Below, one piece after another: positions 9,301 to 19,972 of a stretch of DNA of 64,000 nt. The DNA lies in NCBI GenBank assembly GCA_922989275.2, contig OV277859.1, forward strand, positions 34,639,501 through 34,703,500. The letters are read 5' to 3'. Numbering within the stretch: the stretch's first letter is position 1; every line of letters starts with the position of its first letter. The translations under genes were made by a program, and so were the position numbers. The stretch is from Gari tellinella (lineage: Eukaryota; Mollusca; Bivalvia; Cardiida; Psammobiidae). The notes under the pieces were generated by a model that did not search any database, was not told the DNA's origin, and saw nothing but the letters and a program-made list of their open reading frames with translations.

Positions 9301-9746
9301 AGAGCAGTATTTATTAAACAAGCCAGAATTCCAAATAGACTGGTTTTGGTAACTAAAAATATCCACAAGGGAACATAATAACCAATAATAGTTACTTAAT
9401 GTTAAAATAGTTCAGACAGAGTTGGCATTATTTATTTCAAATCTTGTTTACTTGAAATTATTGGAGAAAGTTACAGTGAACATAGAAGGTCTGTATTTTG
9501 CTTTATTTAGAAAATGGCAGAAAACTTTTTTCACAAGATATATTCATGTTTTCAACACTTTTATATATTGGATTTGTATACTGTTTTATATATTTTGCTA
9601 TAAGATCTTTCGAAACAATATTACACCTGAGTGGTTCTGTTAAAATATTTCTTGTGAGTCTGATTATAAAATTGTGATGTTTAAAAACACTGTGAGGCAT
9701 TATATTCAGTTGTTTACAAACCACATGTATGTTGCATTTGTTAACT

Positions 9747-9947
9747 CAGGGCTCTAGATAAGACAGGGCACAGTATATTGAACAAAATCAACATTTTCTT
9801 ACTCATTTCGGTACCAGATCCTATGGTAAGACTACTCTTTAGAACAGATTGGAAGAGACGATTCTTATGAATAGTAACACCATAAGGTTTAATTCAGAAA
9901 TAAAGATTTCAGTTTTCCCAATACTAGGCTTATCTGGAGCTCTCAAA
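9747..9947. mobile_element. C1 element
   Basis: CAGGGCTCTAGATAAGAC..CTTATCTGGAGCTCTC. The core reads GAAGAGACGATTCTTATG with CCTATGGTAAGACTACTC. The target duplication is worn. Confidence 0.7.
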
Positions 9948-10014
9948 TTGTTTTGTATTTTGTTGCTATGAGATCTTTTTTTGGAATATTATGAAACCCT
10001 GGTGGTTGTTTTAA

Positions 10015-10249
10015 CCCATTACCCTATAGCCTATTTTCTAATTTTGAAGACAGGTGACCACTTAAAGTAGGTTGAAAGAAAAACAGAATGCGCCTTAAGA
10101 CGCATTATGCTTTACTTTCAACCTGCTTTAAGCTTTCATCTGCTAGTATACAGAAAATATTTCTAATAGAACGTATTCTTGATGGTATAAATAGGAAGTA
10201 TTTTCTTCAGTGGAGGAATAATTTAAAGGCGTATTTATGGGGTAATGGG
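10015..10249. mobile_element. A1 element
   Basis: TTAA at 10011-10014 and 10250-10253; ends CCCATTACCCTATAG and TATGGGGTAATGGG. The core is AGAATGCGCCTTAAGACGCATT. Confidence 0.85.
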
Positions 10250-10324
10250 TTAAACATATTTTCAGTCAAGCATGTGCTAAGCAGCCATTCAAAAAGACAA
10301 AACGACTGTCTTTCAAACAGTTTC

Positions 10325-10507
10325 CAGAGCTCCAGATAAGAGGGAGTAAACTAAACAAATTCAACACAATTTAGCACAAAATCCTATGGTGTTACTACTT
10401 ATTAGAATTGTCTCTTCGAGACGATGCTAATGAGTAGTGACACCATAGGGTTTAAAGCAGAAATAAAGATTTCAGTTTTCGAAATACTCCCCTTATCTGG
10501 AGTCCTG
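10325..10507. mobile_element. C1 element
   Basis: CAGAGCTCCAGATAAGAGG..CCTTATCTGGAGTCCTG. Flanks AGTTTC and ACTTTC fit a 6-bp duplication with one change. Confidence 0.75.
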
Positions 10508-10649
10508 ACTTTCAATCGTAATGGTAGACAAAAGAAATGCAGAAATCTTTCAAAGCATTCAACATTTACCAGTCATAAAAGGCACTGACACTTATTTCAG
10601 TTATTTGTAACTCCGGTATTGTAAGACATATTTTCTCTATCCTGGCAGA

Positions 10650-10715
10650 TTATAGCTTAAAGCAAGCTGAAAGTAAAACAGGAAGTACCTGATCAGAGGG
10701 CTCCTTAAGGACAAA
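10650..10715. repeat. chimeric hairpin arm (core A joined to core B)
   Basis: TTAAAGCAAGCTGAAAGTAA is core A. It runs straight into CCTGATCAGAGGGCTCC, which is core B, before the next B1 element begins. Confidence 0.55.
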
Positions 10716-10726
10716 ATGCAATACTA

Positions 10727-10967
10727 ACACATTCAACCCTAGCGACGTGTATACTCGTCATTTACAAACAGTGTGCCTGTAAGGATTACCCTTGTCCTAG
10801 ACAAACAGTGTAGACCCTGATTAGAGGGCTCCTTAAGGAGCCCTCTGATCAGGGTCAACACTGTCATTTTGAAATATATTGTAAAAATCAACTCTTAATA
10901 GTCAAAAATAGGCTAGACTTAATTTGAAATTGGAATTGTCCATTAAAAGTTTCAGGGGGTGAATGAG
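10727..10967. mobile_element. B1 element, nearly complete
   Basis: CATTCAACCCTAGCGACGTG..TTTCAGGGGGTGAATGAG followed by TTAA (10968-10971). The hairpin TTAGAGGGCTCC/GGAGCCCTCTGA is centred near 10834. Confidence 0.8.
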
Positions 10968-11164
10968 TTAACACATGTTTGACTGTAGTTCAGTGTTTTT
11001 TGCAGTTTTGTAGGCTTTATATATTTATATATTATATGAGTCATTATACAGTCTAAATGAGTGATACTTGCAAACTTTGTAGACTGACATCAGTCTCTGA
11101 AGGAATCTCATCACAAACTACATATACTGTTCGGTGATATCCATAGTCTACAGTATAGGGTTAA

Positions 11165-11388
11165 GCCATTACTCCATAGATACACATTTTTATGACTTTA
11201 ATTTATTCCTACACTGTAGGAAATAGCTCCACACAGTCATGAACATGTACCATAGGTAATATTTTCTAAATCCTAGCAGATTGTAGTTTAAAGCAGACAG
11301 AAAGTAAAGGCACACTCTGCTTTTACTTCCAACCTGTTTGAGGTGGTCACCTGTCTTCTAAACTAGAAACGGGCTATGGAGTAATGGG
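11165..11388. mobile_element. A1 element
   Basis: TTAA at 11161-11164 and 11389-11392; ends GCCATTACTCCATAG and CTATGGAGTAATGGG. The core is shortened. Confidence 0.8.
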
Positions 11389-11431
11389 TTAATGTTACTG
11401 TCAAGCAGATTTAATCTGCCAGGTATTTTAA

Positions 11432-11540
11432 CCCTTAACCCAATAGCCTATTTCCAGTTTTGAAGACAGGTAACCACATAAAGCAGGCTAAAAGTAAAGC
11501 AGAATGCTCCATTCTGTTTTACTTTCTACCTGCTTTAAGT
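11432..11540. repeat. A1 left half
   Basis: TTAA, CCCTTAACCCAATAGCC and a short core A hairpin (CAGAATGCTCCATTCTG). The element stops just after the hairpin. Confidence 0.65.
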
Positions 11541-12286
11541 AAACATTGTTGGAAATTGTCCCTCAAAATGTCCGCCTAATGAAACCTATGGCACACTTTA
11601 TCAGTACAAATGTACCATATGCATTTATATGATAACTGGTTAATGTACATAGGAAATAATGTGTGGTATAGTTCTACATTTACAAACATCATTCATAAAA
11701 ATGTTCAACAAAATTGAAATGGTGCTTTTGGAATGTGCCATATTTATATTTTTCACACATTTATAATGGTAGCTATGGTAATATTTTCTTAACATTTTCT
11801 AATAGTTGGAGCTAAGCGTGTTCGAGACATCGAAGTTTGACTGTATTTGTCACATAAACGTACAAATATATACAGTGCTGTAAAAATCATGCATTTCATA
11901 TACATGTACATATATCAATTTACAAATCATTAAAATACTACATGTATATTTCATATTTCTACTGTAAAAAAGTTAAGTTTAACAAACTGGGAATAATACA
12001 AGCCAAAGACATGTTTCCTACTGTCCAACTGGTCTATACGATTTTCTCTTTGGTACTTTTTTTTTTTGTCCTCTTCAACTAGAAAAGATACATAGTTTTA
12101 AGAGTGACTCAGAATAAGACAGATTCTGGTTTTTTTCAATCTGTTATAACATCACCTTGCTCATAGAATTAAAAGTATTTCAGTCATATCATGAAGTCCA
12201 ACTAAATACAGGTGGAGGAAGACCCCAGATGCCTTTCATCATCCTTCCATAAGGCAGCTGAAATAAGACTAATATATTCATACTTG
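11541..12286. other. unassigned AT-rich stretch
   Basis: No exon-like ORF and no family named here. A possible D-like scrap (GTTCGAGACATCGAAGTTTGACTGTA) lies at about 11820-11846. Confidence 0.4.
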
Positions 12287-12295
12287 GAGCATGAA

Positions 12296-12772
12296 CATAT
12301 CATAGCCTGTTTCTAGTTATGAAGACAGGTGACCACTTAAATCAAGTTTAAAAGTAAAGCAGAAAGTGCCTTAACCATTTACCCCATAGCCTGTTTCTAA
12401 TTGTGAAGGCAGGTGACTACTAAAGGAGGTTGAAAGTAAAGCAGAATGCACCTTAAGGTGCATTCTGCTTTACTTTCAGCCTGCTTTAGCCTACAATCTG
12501 CTGGGATATTGAAAATATTTCTCATAGTACATATTCATAACTATCGAAATTTTAACTATTTTCTTCAGGAGATGCATAAATTAAAGGTGTCAAAAGGCGT
12601 ATTTATAGAGTAATTGCTTTAGGTGCACTGTGCTTTACCTTCAACTTGATTTAATCTACCTCTGTCAATATTTTATCTGGTACATTATTCTTGACGGTAT
12701 GCTATGGAAATATTTTCTTCAGTAGAAGAATAAGTTAAAAGCATGGAAACGTGTGATGGAGTAATGGGTTTT
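12296..12772. mobile_element. outer A1 element with an A1 nested at its apex
   Basis: CATAGCCTGTTTCTAG..GGAGTAATGGG. The hairpin apex GCC-TTAA-GG(T)GC is split at the TTAA (12371-12374) by another A1 copy. After it the outer core resumes with GGTGCACTGTGCTTTACC. Confidence 0.75.
12375..12616. mobile_element. inner A1 element
   Basis: CCATTTACCCCATAGCC..TTATAGAGTAATTG. Left TTAA at 12371-12374; the right flank has become TTTA. The hairpin pair is GCACC/GGTGC. Confidence 0.8.
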
Positions 12773-12883
12773 AGGATTTTCACCAAATAACCTATACTTT
12801 GTTGCGGCGGCAATCTACAACAGTATTGAAAACTGTTGAATGTAAATGTGTTCAACAATACGGGCATATTGATGTTTGCTTAA

Positions 12884-13125
12884 CCTTTTGAGTCCTAGTC
12901 CCGCATATTGGGGTTCTTTGCAAACAGTGAACATGTAAATAGTACACTTGTCCTGTGCAAACAGTGAAGACCCAGATCAGAGGGCTCCTAAGGAGCCCTC
13001 TGATCAGGGTCCTCACTGTTTGTCATAATGCCAAACATTGACAAAAACAACCCTTAAAAGTCAGAAATGGACAAAACTTAAATGGAAACTGGAATTGGCC
13101 ATTTAAAGCTTCAGGGAGGAAAGAG
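12884..13125. mobile_element. B1 element, complete
   Basis: TTAA at 12880-12883 and 13126-13129. The hairpin GATCAGAGGGCTCC/GGAGCCCTCTGATC is perfect near 12990, with AACAGTGAAGACC outer arms. Confidence 0.85.
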
Positions 13126-13233
13126 TTAATAGGGGATAACCATAATGCAGAAAGCTATTACATGTTTATCCTGCATTGGGCAGGTACTTGTTTTTATAGA
13201 TCTCTATCTCTTCTTTATAGAGTTGTTGCTTAA

Positions 13234-13411
13234 CCCAGTACCCCATAAATATGCCTTTTTACACCCTTTGGTTTATTACTCCTCTGAAAAAAATAGTTTC
13301 ACTTATACAGTAATGAATATGCACCACAAGAAATATTGTCTGTGTCCTAGCAGATGTTAGCTGAAGCAGGTTGAAAGTAAAGCAAAATTAAAGAGGCTCT
13401 GGAGTAATGAA
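13234..13411. mobile_element. A1 element with core deletion
   Basis: TTAA at 13230-13233 and 13412-13415; ends CCCAGTACCCCATAAATATG and CTGGAGTAATGAA. Only the left hairpin arm remains. Confidence 0.75.
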
Positions 13412-13777
13412 TTAATATATATTTTACTGTTAAGCTTATTTTTTTTATTAATATTTATCTTAGAATGGCTTGGTATACTATGCCACAGTTTTCTAGTCTG
13501 ATTTTACTAAAGCCTCTGTCAAAACCAGTCATACAGGACCACTGTATGGGCAGTCTATGGCAAAAATTGCCCATGAACTTGTGGGCATTCCACACTCTCA
13601 GGGCTGCCACTTCTCCGGATTTTTCCGAAATCTTCGGATTTTTATTCCAACAGATGGAAGCTTAAAGCAGGCTGAAAAAAGCAGAATGCGCCTTAAGCCG
13701 CATTCTGCTTTACTTTCAACCTGCTTTGAGCATCACGTGTCATAAAAACTTTAAACGAAATTAAAATCTTTCTCATC

Positions 13778-14965
13778 ATGTTTGCAGATGATCAGGCCGT
13801 TTTCGCAACCTCACCACACACACTACAGGAAATTTTAAATGACATAGAATCATATTGTCAAAACTCTGGACTTAAAATAAATATTTCAAAAACGAAAGCT
13901 ATGATTTTTGAGAAAGGCCGACGCACAAAACACATATTCACAATATATAATAGACCCATTGAACTAGTAGAGTCTTTTAAGTACCTAGGCTTAACATTGT
14001 TCAGAAATGGAAACTGGTACAGGTCTCAAAAATGCATTGCTCAACATGCCTCACATGCTCTTTATAATTTATTCAGTCTTTTTGAAAATTTAATACTCCC
14101 AATTTCACAAAAATGTAAAATGTTTGACCTGCTGGTTGGATCTATTTTGAAGTTTGGGTCCGAAATATGGGGAATGCACAAAGCAACAGACGTTGAACTA
14201 GTACACACAAAATTTCTACGAAGGATCCTCTGTGTCAGGAAATCAACAAATTTAACAGCATTATATGGAGAACTCGGTCGTGTACCTTTGGCTATAATGC
14301 GAAAAATAAATATGATAAAATACTGGTTAAAATTAGTAAAAAGTCCTGAGTCATCATTATTAAAACTCACTTACAACTTATTGAAAGAAGATGCAGATGC
14401 AAACATTAATTATAGCGGAAATAATTGGGCATCACAAATCAAATCCTTATTACAAGAACATGGATTAGGATATTATTGGACAGCTGAATACCACAGCGAC
14501 ACAACTTTTCATATAATTAAGACGAGAATTCTAGATGTTTACAAACAAAATTGGTACTCAGACATAAATAACTCTAGTCGTTTACAATCTTACTGTCTTT
14601 TTAAACATAATTTTATTTTCGAAAATTATTTAGATATTATCACAGAGCCAAAATACAGAATAGCACTTTCTCAGTTTAGAACCTCATCACACCGTTTATT
14701 CATCGAGTCAGGCAGATACGAAAATATACCAAGAGAAAACCGAATTTGTAAATCATGTAACATGAACAAGATAGAATCAGAGTTCCACTTCTTGTTAGTC
14801 TGCCCACATTATCGGGAAATTAGAAAGAAATATTTGAAAGCTTATTTTTGCAGGTGGCCAACAATTAATAAATTTGAAAATCTTTTATTGAATTCATCGA
14901 AAAAATATTTAGATAATCTGGCAAAATTTATTTATTACGCAATGAAAAAACGCATGGTTGTTTGA
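13778..14965 (+). pseudogene. LINE reverse transcriptase, C-terminal 395 codons
   Basis: Opens with MFADDQAVFA, the catalytic FADD box of reverse transcriptase. It then has SGLKINISKTKAM and FKYLGLTL (thumb region motifs) and a C-terminal domain with RICKSCNMNK..SEFHFLLVCP, a CCHC-like zinc knuckle. The Met is internal to the original protein: the frame is open for about 12 codons upstream. The reading frame is intact over 395 codons, suggesting a recent insertion. The truncated copy cannot move itself. Confidence 0.85.
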
Positions 14966-14980
14966 TATAATAAATAACTT

Positions 14981-15181
14981 TACATTGTAAACCTTCTATC
15001 ACGACCACTAAACAAATGTCCCACTTTGGATACTAAGTACGGGTTGCTGCTGAGAACAGGCTGAGAGTAAGGCAGAAATCTCATTTCTGCTTTGCTTTCA
15101 TCTTGCTTTAGGCAGTCATTTGTCTTAAATAACGGACACTTTCAACTCATTTAGTGGTCGCGGTAGAGGGAATTTACTGTA
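14981..15181. mobile_element. A4 element inside the LINE 3' UTR
   Basis: Runs from TACATTGTAAACCTTC to GGTAGAGGGAATTTACTGTA, starting 15 bp after the RT stop. The hairpin is AGGCAGAAATCTCATTTCTGC. Confidence 0.7.
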
Positions 15182-15482
15182 TTTACTTGATTAGTATAAC
15201 AAGTTTAACATTAATTTAGCTCTTCGACCGGTGCTAAATTACTTTACCTTGAATTTTGGAGATGTTGGGAAAACATCATGACCATATCTCTACTGTATTT
15301 AATATGTTTTTGCTATAAGCATTGTATGTAATGTTTTATGCAATAAAACTATCGTATCGTATCGTATAAAAACTAGAAACAGACTATGGGTTAAAGGTAT
15401 AATTCGGAAAATCGCGCTTGAAAAATTGAAACTTTAGAAATCTTAGGATTTTCTTTATCAACTTATGGCAGCCCCACACTCT

Positions 15483-15922
15483 TCTTACAAAATTTTGAGT
15501 CCACCAGCAACACATAAGCACATGTGCTGACCAAAATCATGCACAACAAACTCCAGGATTTTCCAAGAAACAAACATTGCAAGAGGCATGCAAAGAACAT
15601 GGAAGTCGGGTGTGCTTGTTAAATTATAATTTTCCTTTTGATTGATTGTAAAAAAATCATTGTTTTACATTTTTCTAAGTGTGTTCAAATGAAAGCTCGC
15701 CTGTTCCCTTTTTTATTGCAATGCCGGTTTTTGTTGAGTTTTAACAATTAGTTATGCCAATGAATGGTTTTGTTATGCTTACATACTTAATTATGTCTGT
15801 GAATTATGTTTATTATTATTGATTTACAATGTTTTTACAATTAACCATACCAATCAATGCTTCCATTGCGCTTTACAAATAAACAATCAAATTTATAGTA
15901 TAAATGGGCATTATTCAGGTTT
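15483..15922. other. unassigned AT-rich stretch
   Basis: No exon-like ORF. The 3' side (CTTTACAAATAAACAATCAA near 15870-15890) looks like a LINE or SINE 3' end, without firm evidence. Confidence 0.35.
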
Positions 15923-16092
15923 CAGGGCTACAAATAAGAGAGTGTAAACTGAACAAATACATTTTCTCATCTATTTCAGCTCCAAATTCTATGGTGTAAC
16001 TATTCAGAAGAAACATCTGAGGTATTCTAATGAGTAGTAACACAATAGGTTTAATGCAGATATTTGTTTAGTTTACTCTCCTTATCTTCATT
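15923..16092. repeat. C1 element, degenerate
   Basis: CAGGGCTACAAATAAGAG, then TCTATGGTGTAACTATTC and ATGAGTAGTAACAC. The right end is worn. Confidence 0.6.
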
Positions 16093-16121
16093 TCTGCCAA
16101 TGAGTTAAGCTAATTAATGCA

Positions 16122-16330
16122 TACAGTAGAACCTCTCTATTACAACCGCTAAAAAGAAGGCTAATTGTCTGTATAAAAGACAGGTGGCAGCTTAGAATAA
16201 TGTGTAAGTGAAACAGAAAGCTCCTGTAGGAGCTTTCTGTTTCACTTTCACATTGCTTCAAGCAGTCACCTGTCTTAAACGACTAAAAGTTGACACAATT
16301 TAGTGGTCGTAATAGAGAGGTTCTACTGTA
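16122..16330. mobile_element. A4 element, complete
   Basis: TACAGTAGAACCTCTCTATT..AGAGAGGTTCTACTGTA. The hairpin CAGAAAGCTCCTGTAGGAGCTTTCTG is flanked by GTGAAAC arms (quoted in part). TA flanks. Confidence 0.85.
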
Positions 16331-16427
16331 CTTATGTATATTACAAACCATCTGCTGAACAGTTTGTCTCCTAATACTCTGAATTTAGTTCTTTCTGTTA
16401 GATATGTGTATAAATACTATCACAGTG

Positions 16428-16540
16428 ACAAACAGTTTGGATACTGATGAGATCAGGTCCTACATTTTGAAGCACCTGATCTGGATCCAAACTGTTTGTC
16501 TTTATACAGTAATGATCTGGATCCAAACTGATTGCAAGAG
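16428..16540. repeat. B2 core remnants
   Basis: AACAGTTTGGATACTGATGA with TGATCTGGATCCAAACTG. The central arm is replaced by AT-rich sequence. Confidence 0.5.
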
Positions 16541-16597
16541 TCTTCAAAACCAGCTTTCAAAGGGTTATATGAAATGTACCAGTCTATTTGAGGTTAA

Positions 16598-16852
16598 CCT
16601 TTTACCCCATAGCCTGTTTCTAATATTTAAGAGAGGTGATCACTTAAAGCAGGTTGAAAGTAAAGCAGAATGTGCCTAAAAGCACATTCTACTTTACTTT
16701 CAGCCTGCTTTAAGCTACCACCTAGAATATAGAAAATATTTCTTAGCAATACATATTCATAATTATTGTAAAAATTGGACCTATTAAAAGTATTTCCGTC
16801 TGTTTTGGACTAAATCAAAGGCATACAAATATTTATTTATGGGGTAATGGTA
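16598..16852. mobile_element. A1 element
   Basis: TTAA at 16594-16597 and 16853-16856; ends CCTTTTACCCCATAG and TATGGGGTAATGG. The hairpin pair is GTGCC/GCAC. Confidence 0.8.
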
Positions 16853-17039
16853 TTAAGTTAATAAGTTAAAGCATAGATGCAGCTTAAATAGATGCAGATA
16901 CTGACTAAATAAATCCATAAATATTTTCAATAATTGAAGTGTAAGTTTTCAACATTCAAATCATGCATTCAAACTTTTATCACTACTACTCTTACAATGC
17001 TTTGATACATATAAAGTTGTAACCTTGGGCAGGGCTCCA

Positions 17040-17221
17040 GATAAGGGGAGTATTTCAAAAGCTAAAATCTTTATTTCTGCACTAAACCCTACGGTGTCAC
17101 TACTCATTAGAATGTGTCGAAGAGACGATTCTAATGAGTAGTAACACCATAGGATTTGGTGCTAAATTGAGTGAGAAAATGTTGGAATTGTTCAGTTTAC
17201 TCCCTCTTATCTGGAGCCCTG
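17040..17221. mobile_element. C1 element, exact 6-bp target duplication
   Basis: CAGGGCTCCAGATAAGG..CTTATCTGGAGCCCTG with CTTGGG at 17034-17039 and 17222-17227. Core C is ACTCATTAGAATG with CATTCTAATGAG-type arms. Confidence 0.9.
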
Positions 17222-17430
17222 CTTGGGTCTTTACCAAATCACTTGTATCACCCAACCCTGATTTTTACCCTGACCTAATTTAAACGTAATATATTTTCAA
17301 TGTGTTATTTCCTGGTTCATTAGATTTTTTACAGCTTATTAGGTACAGTTGCTGCTTTTGACCACTACCTTTTCATCCATATCATCCTACCTCACTTTGA
17401 CTTTGACCTTTGCGTATATATTCACAAAAA

Positions 17431-17622
17431 AAGGCTCCAGAAAAGGAGAATTTTTTAAGAACGAAAATCTTTATTTCTGCTTGATACCCTATGGTGTCAC
17501 TACTCAATAGAATTGTCTCTTTGAGACGATTCTATTGAGTAGTAAAACAATAGGATTTGTTGCTGAAATAAGTGTGAAAATTTGTTGGATTTGTTCAGTT
17601 TACTCTCTTATCTGAAGCCCTG
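17431..17622. mobile_element. C1 element
   Basis: AAGGCTCCAGAAAAGG..CTTATCTGAAGCCCTG. The arms carry ACTCAATAGAATTGTCTC and CGATTCTATTGAGT, so both arms have CAATAG instead of CATTAG. Confidence 0.75.
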
Positions 17623-17847
17623 GAATATATTGTCAAGGATGCCTACAGGAGCACAGATATTTATTGAATGCAGTCTGGTTACACACCTGTCCAACGCAAG
17701 GTCTTAGTTACTAAGTAAGTTGTCACATGTAGGAGGGCACAAACACTATCTGTTTCATATCTTAACCCTTTACTCATAGCCTGTTTCTAGTTTTGACGAT
17801 AAGTGACAAATTAAAGCAGGTTGAAAGTAAAGCAGAATGCACCTTAA

Positions 17848-18609
17848 AGAGGCTCGCAACCCGATTTAGCATTAAAAATGGTAATTTGTAAATATATGTC
17901 AAATGATTATATAAATGGGTAAGATTTAGTTTAGGATAATAAATTCTGTTAAAAAATGCATTTCCAAAAAAAAAAAGAAGAAGCTCTGGTGGGATTCGAA
18001 CCCGTGACCCTCCATTGCGGAAACAAACAAGAAAAATGAGGAACCGCCTCGACCACAGACGCTCTCTATAAATATGGTAGCGAATTAACGTACTTCACTG
18101 GTAGCGCTTAATACTACATTATTCGGCTCCGGTTTATGTCAGAGCCCGTGTAGAGAAGCAACAACAACAGCAAAACCGTCAGCTGACGCTATTGAAAAAT
18201 GATGGAATATATCTAAAAAAACTAAGATTCGGTGACGATTCTTGAGATTTTTTGGACTGATCATATTTTTTTAACCCTTTCCCACATAGCATATCTCTAG
18301 TATTGAATATAGGTGTCCACTTAAAACAGGTTGAAAGTAAAGCAGAATGCGCTTTAAGCGCATTCTGCTTTACTTTCAGCCTGCTTTAAGCTATCATCTG
18401 CTAGAATATAGAAAATATTTTGTATTATACATATTTATGAATGTATAAATTGGAAATATTTTCTTCAGGGCAAGAATAAACTGAATGCGCTAAAAGGCGC
18501 TTCTATGGGGGAAAGGGTTAATGTCAGAAGCCAAATAATGCCACAAATTTGCTTTTATTTGAGTATTTTATTTTATTTTGACAAGTACACCATCCGGTTG
18601 CGAGTCGCT
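17848..18609. mobile_element. family E element, copy 2, itself carrying an A1
   Basis: AGAGGCTCGCAACCCGAT..GGTTGCGAGTCGCT between TTAA sites. The interior follows copy 1 (1674-2204), including the tRNA-like part with box B complement GGATTCGAACC at 17992-18002. At 18275-18517 an A1 copy interrupts it at a TTAA that is intact and single in copy 1 (2113-2116). Confidence 0.85.
18275..18517. mobile_element. A1 element (243 bp) with a matched empty site
   Basis: CCCTTTCCCACATAGC..TATGGGGGAAAGGG with TTAA at 18271-18274 and 18518-18521. In family E copy 1 the same flanks, TGATCATATT and TGTCAGAAGCC, are joined by one TTAA. This proves the border and the TTAA duplication. Confidence 0.95.
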
Positions 18610-18883
18610 TTAAGGTGCATTCTGCTTTACTTTCAGCCTGCTTTAAGCTACCATCTGCTAGACTATAGAACATAGTTCTAATAATACATATTCATAACTG
18701 TATAAATTGGAACTATTTTCTTCAGTGGAGGAATAAATTAAATCTGTAAAAAGGAATAATCAACAGTACCACAACATATTGGACAATAGTGAAAATATAC
18801 CAGCTTGTGTATTACACAGTTACTGCCCTTTGTCCATTTAGTAGGTACAAGAACCCAAAGGCGCTTATGATGAGGGGAGGGGT

Positions 18884-19130
18884 AACCTATTACCACATAA
18901 ATACCCCTTTTTACGCCTTTCTTTAATTCTTTTTCTGAAGAAAAGACATCAGAATTTATACAGCTATGAGTATGTATTATAAGAATAATGTTCTATATTC
19001 TAGAAGATGATAGCTTAAAACAGACTGAAAGTAAAGCAGAATGCGCCATAAGGCGCATTCTGCTTTACTTTCAACCTGCTTTAAGTAATCATGTATCTTC
19101 AATATTAGAAACTGGCTATGGGGCAATGGG
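18884..19130. mobile_element. A1 element
   Basis: ACCTATTACCACATAAATACC..GGCTATGGGGCAATGGG with a perfect core A hairpin near 19014-19083. The flanking TTAA sites are mutated. Confidence 0.75.
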
Positions 19131-19372
19131 TTGAAGATTGGTAATGATATGCACTTTGAATGTCACCAGAGGTAACACATTAGCATTAGTGAGAGAAGTT
19201 TTATTTATATACATTTACATTGTTTTTATATGATTTTAATGTAAATCTCAATCAGTATATTATTGGTTGATATGATCTTATAGAAACTGTTGATGTCTTT
19301 ATGCCCTATTTGTCTTACATCAAGTCTACTATTTATTCATAGATTTATATTCACATCACCTTAACCAATTAA

Positions 19373-19797
19373 CCCTAGTCACACTGGTCATTGTATACAC
19401 TTTACCTGTAAAGAGTACACTTGTCTCGTGCAAAACAGTGTAGACCCAGATCAGAGGGGTCTACAGGAGCCCTCTGATCAGGGTCTGCAATGTTTGTCAT
19501 TTTGCAATATAATTTGTAAAAATTACCTTAAATACAGTCGTACTTCGATATCTCGAACTTGCTTAACTCAAACTAACTGATATGTCGACACATTAATAGC
19601 ATTATTTCATAGTCGCTGAAGTCAAACATACCCATAGTTTAAAGTTAAAACGTGGATAGGCCACATTTTAACTTTGAACTACGGGTATGTTCAACATAAC
19701 CGAGTTCGAGATATCGAAGTTCGACTGTAGTAATAAATGGACTATACCTGATTGGAGAGTAGAATTTTCCATTTGAAGTTTCAGGGGTCAATGAGAT
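19373..19797. mobile_element. B1 element split by family D
   Basis: TTAA 19369-19372, then CCCTAGTCACACTGG and the hairpin CAGATCAGAGGGGTC. D is inserted at 19533-19729. B1 resumes with GTAATAAATGGACTATACC and ends TTTCAGGGGTCAATGAGATAA. Confidence 0.8.
19533..19729. mobile_element. family D element (TA target)
   Basis: TACAGTCGTACTTCGATATC..GATATCGAAGTTCGACTGTA, Tc1/mariner-like ends. The interior carries its own inverted repeat AAAGTTAAAACGTGG/CCACATTTTAACTTT (19638-19676). Confidence 0.85.
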
Positions 19798-19887
19798 AAG
19801 CACCTGTTGCAATTTCATTTGCAGCAATTCTCAAAATATTTTAATCTGAAATTTCTTTCTGGAAATAATTATCACCAAAGAGTGGGG

Positions 19888-19943
19888 ACAGTTTGGATTG
19901 AGATGAGACAGTGATTCACTGATCTGGATCCAACTGTTTGCAA
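19888..19943. repeat. short B2 core
   Basis: AGTTTGGATTGAGATGAGAC..GATCTGGATCCAACTGTTTGC. No termini. Confidence 0.5.
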
Positions 19944-19972
19944 CAGCCCACACATAGCTTGCTAAAAGTTAA

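Larger units (their letters stand above)
13751..15365 (+). mobile_element. 5'-truncated non-LTR retrotransposon (LINE)
   Basis: Flanked by ATAAAAACT at 13742-13750 and 15366-15374, a 9-bp target site duplication. It contains the 3' part of a reverse transcriptase ORF and ends in AATAAAACT followed by a short TATCG repeat. That kind of tail is typical of LINEs that do not end in poly(A). It is 5'-truncated, so the endonuclease and most of the RT are absent. An A4 MITE (14981-15181) sits in its 3' untranslated part. The clade is not resolved. Confidence 0.9.
13599..15476. mobile_element. A2 element split by a LINE
   Basis: Left part 13599-13750 (CAGGGCTGCCACTTCTCCGG, core A hairpin) and right part 15366-15476 (AACTAGAAACAGACTATGG to ATGGCAGCCC). 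CACTCT at 13593-13598 and 15477-15482 is an exact 6-bp target duplication. The intervening LINE is bounded by its own 9-bp repeat. Confidence 0.85.
17766..18760. mobile_element. outer A1 element with family E nested at its apex
   Basis: CCCTTTACTCATAGCC at the left. Core A runs to GCACC-TTAA (17844-17847), where family E interrupts. The core resumes as GGTGCATTCTGCTTTACTTT after the second TTAA (18610-18613). The right terminus is worn near 18760. Confidence 0.8.
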
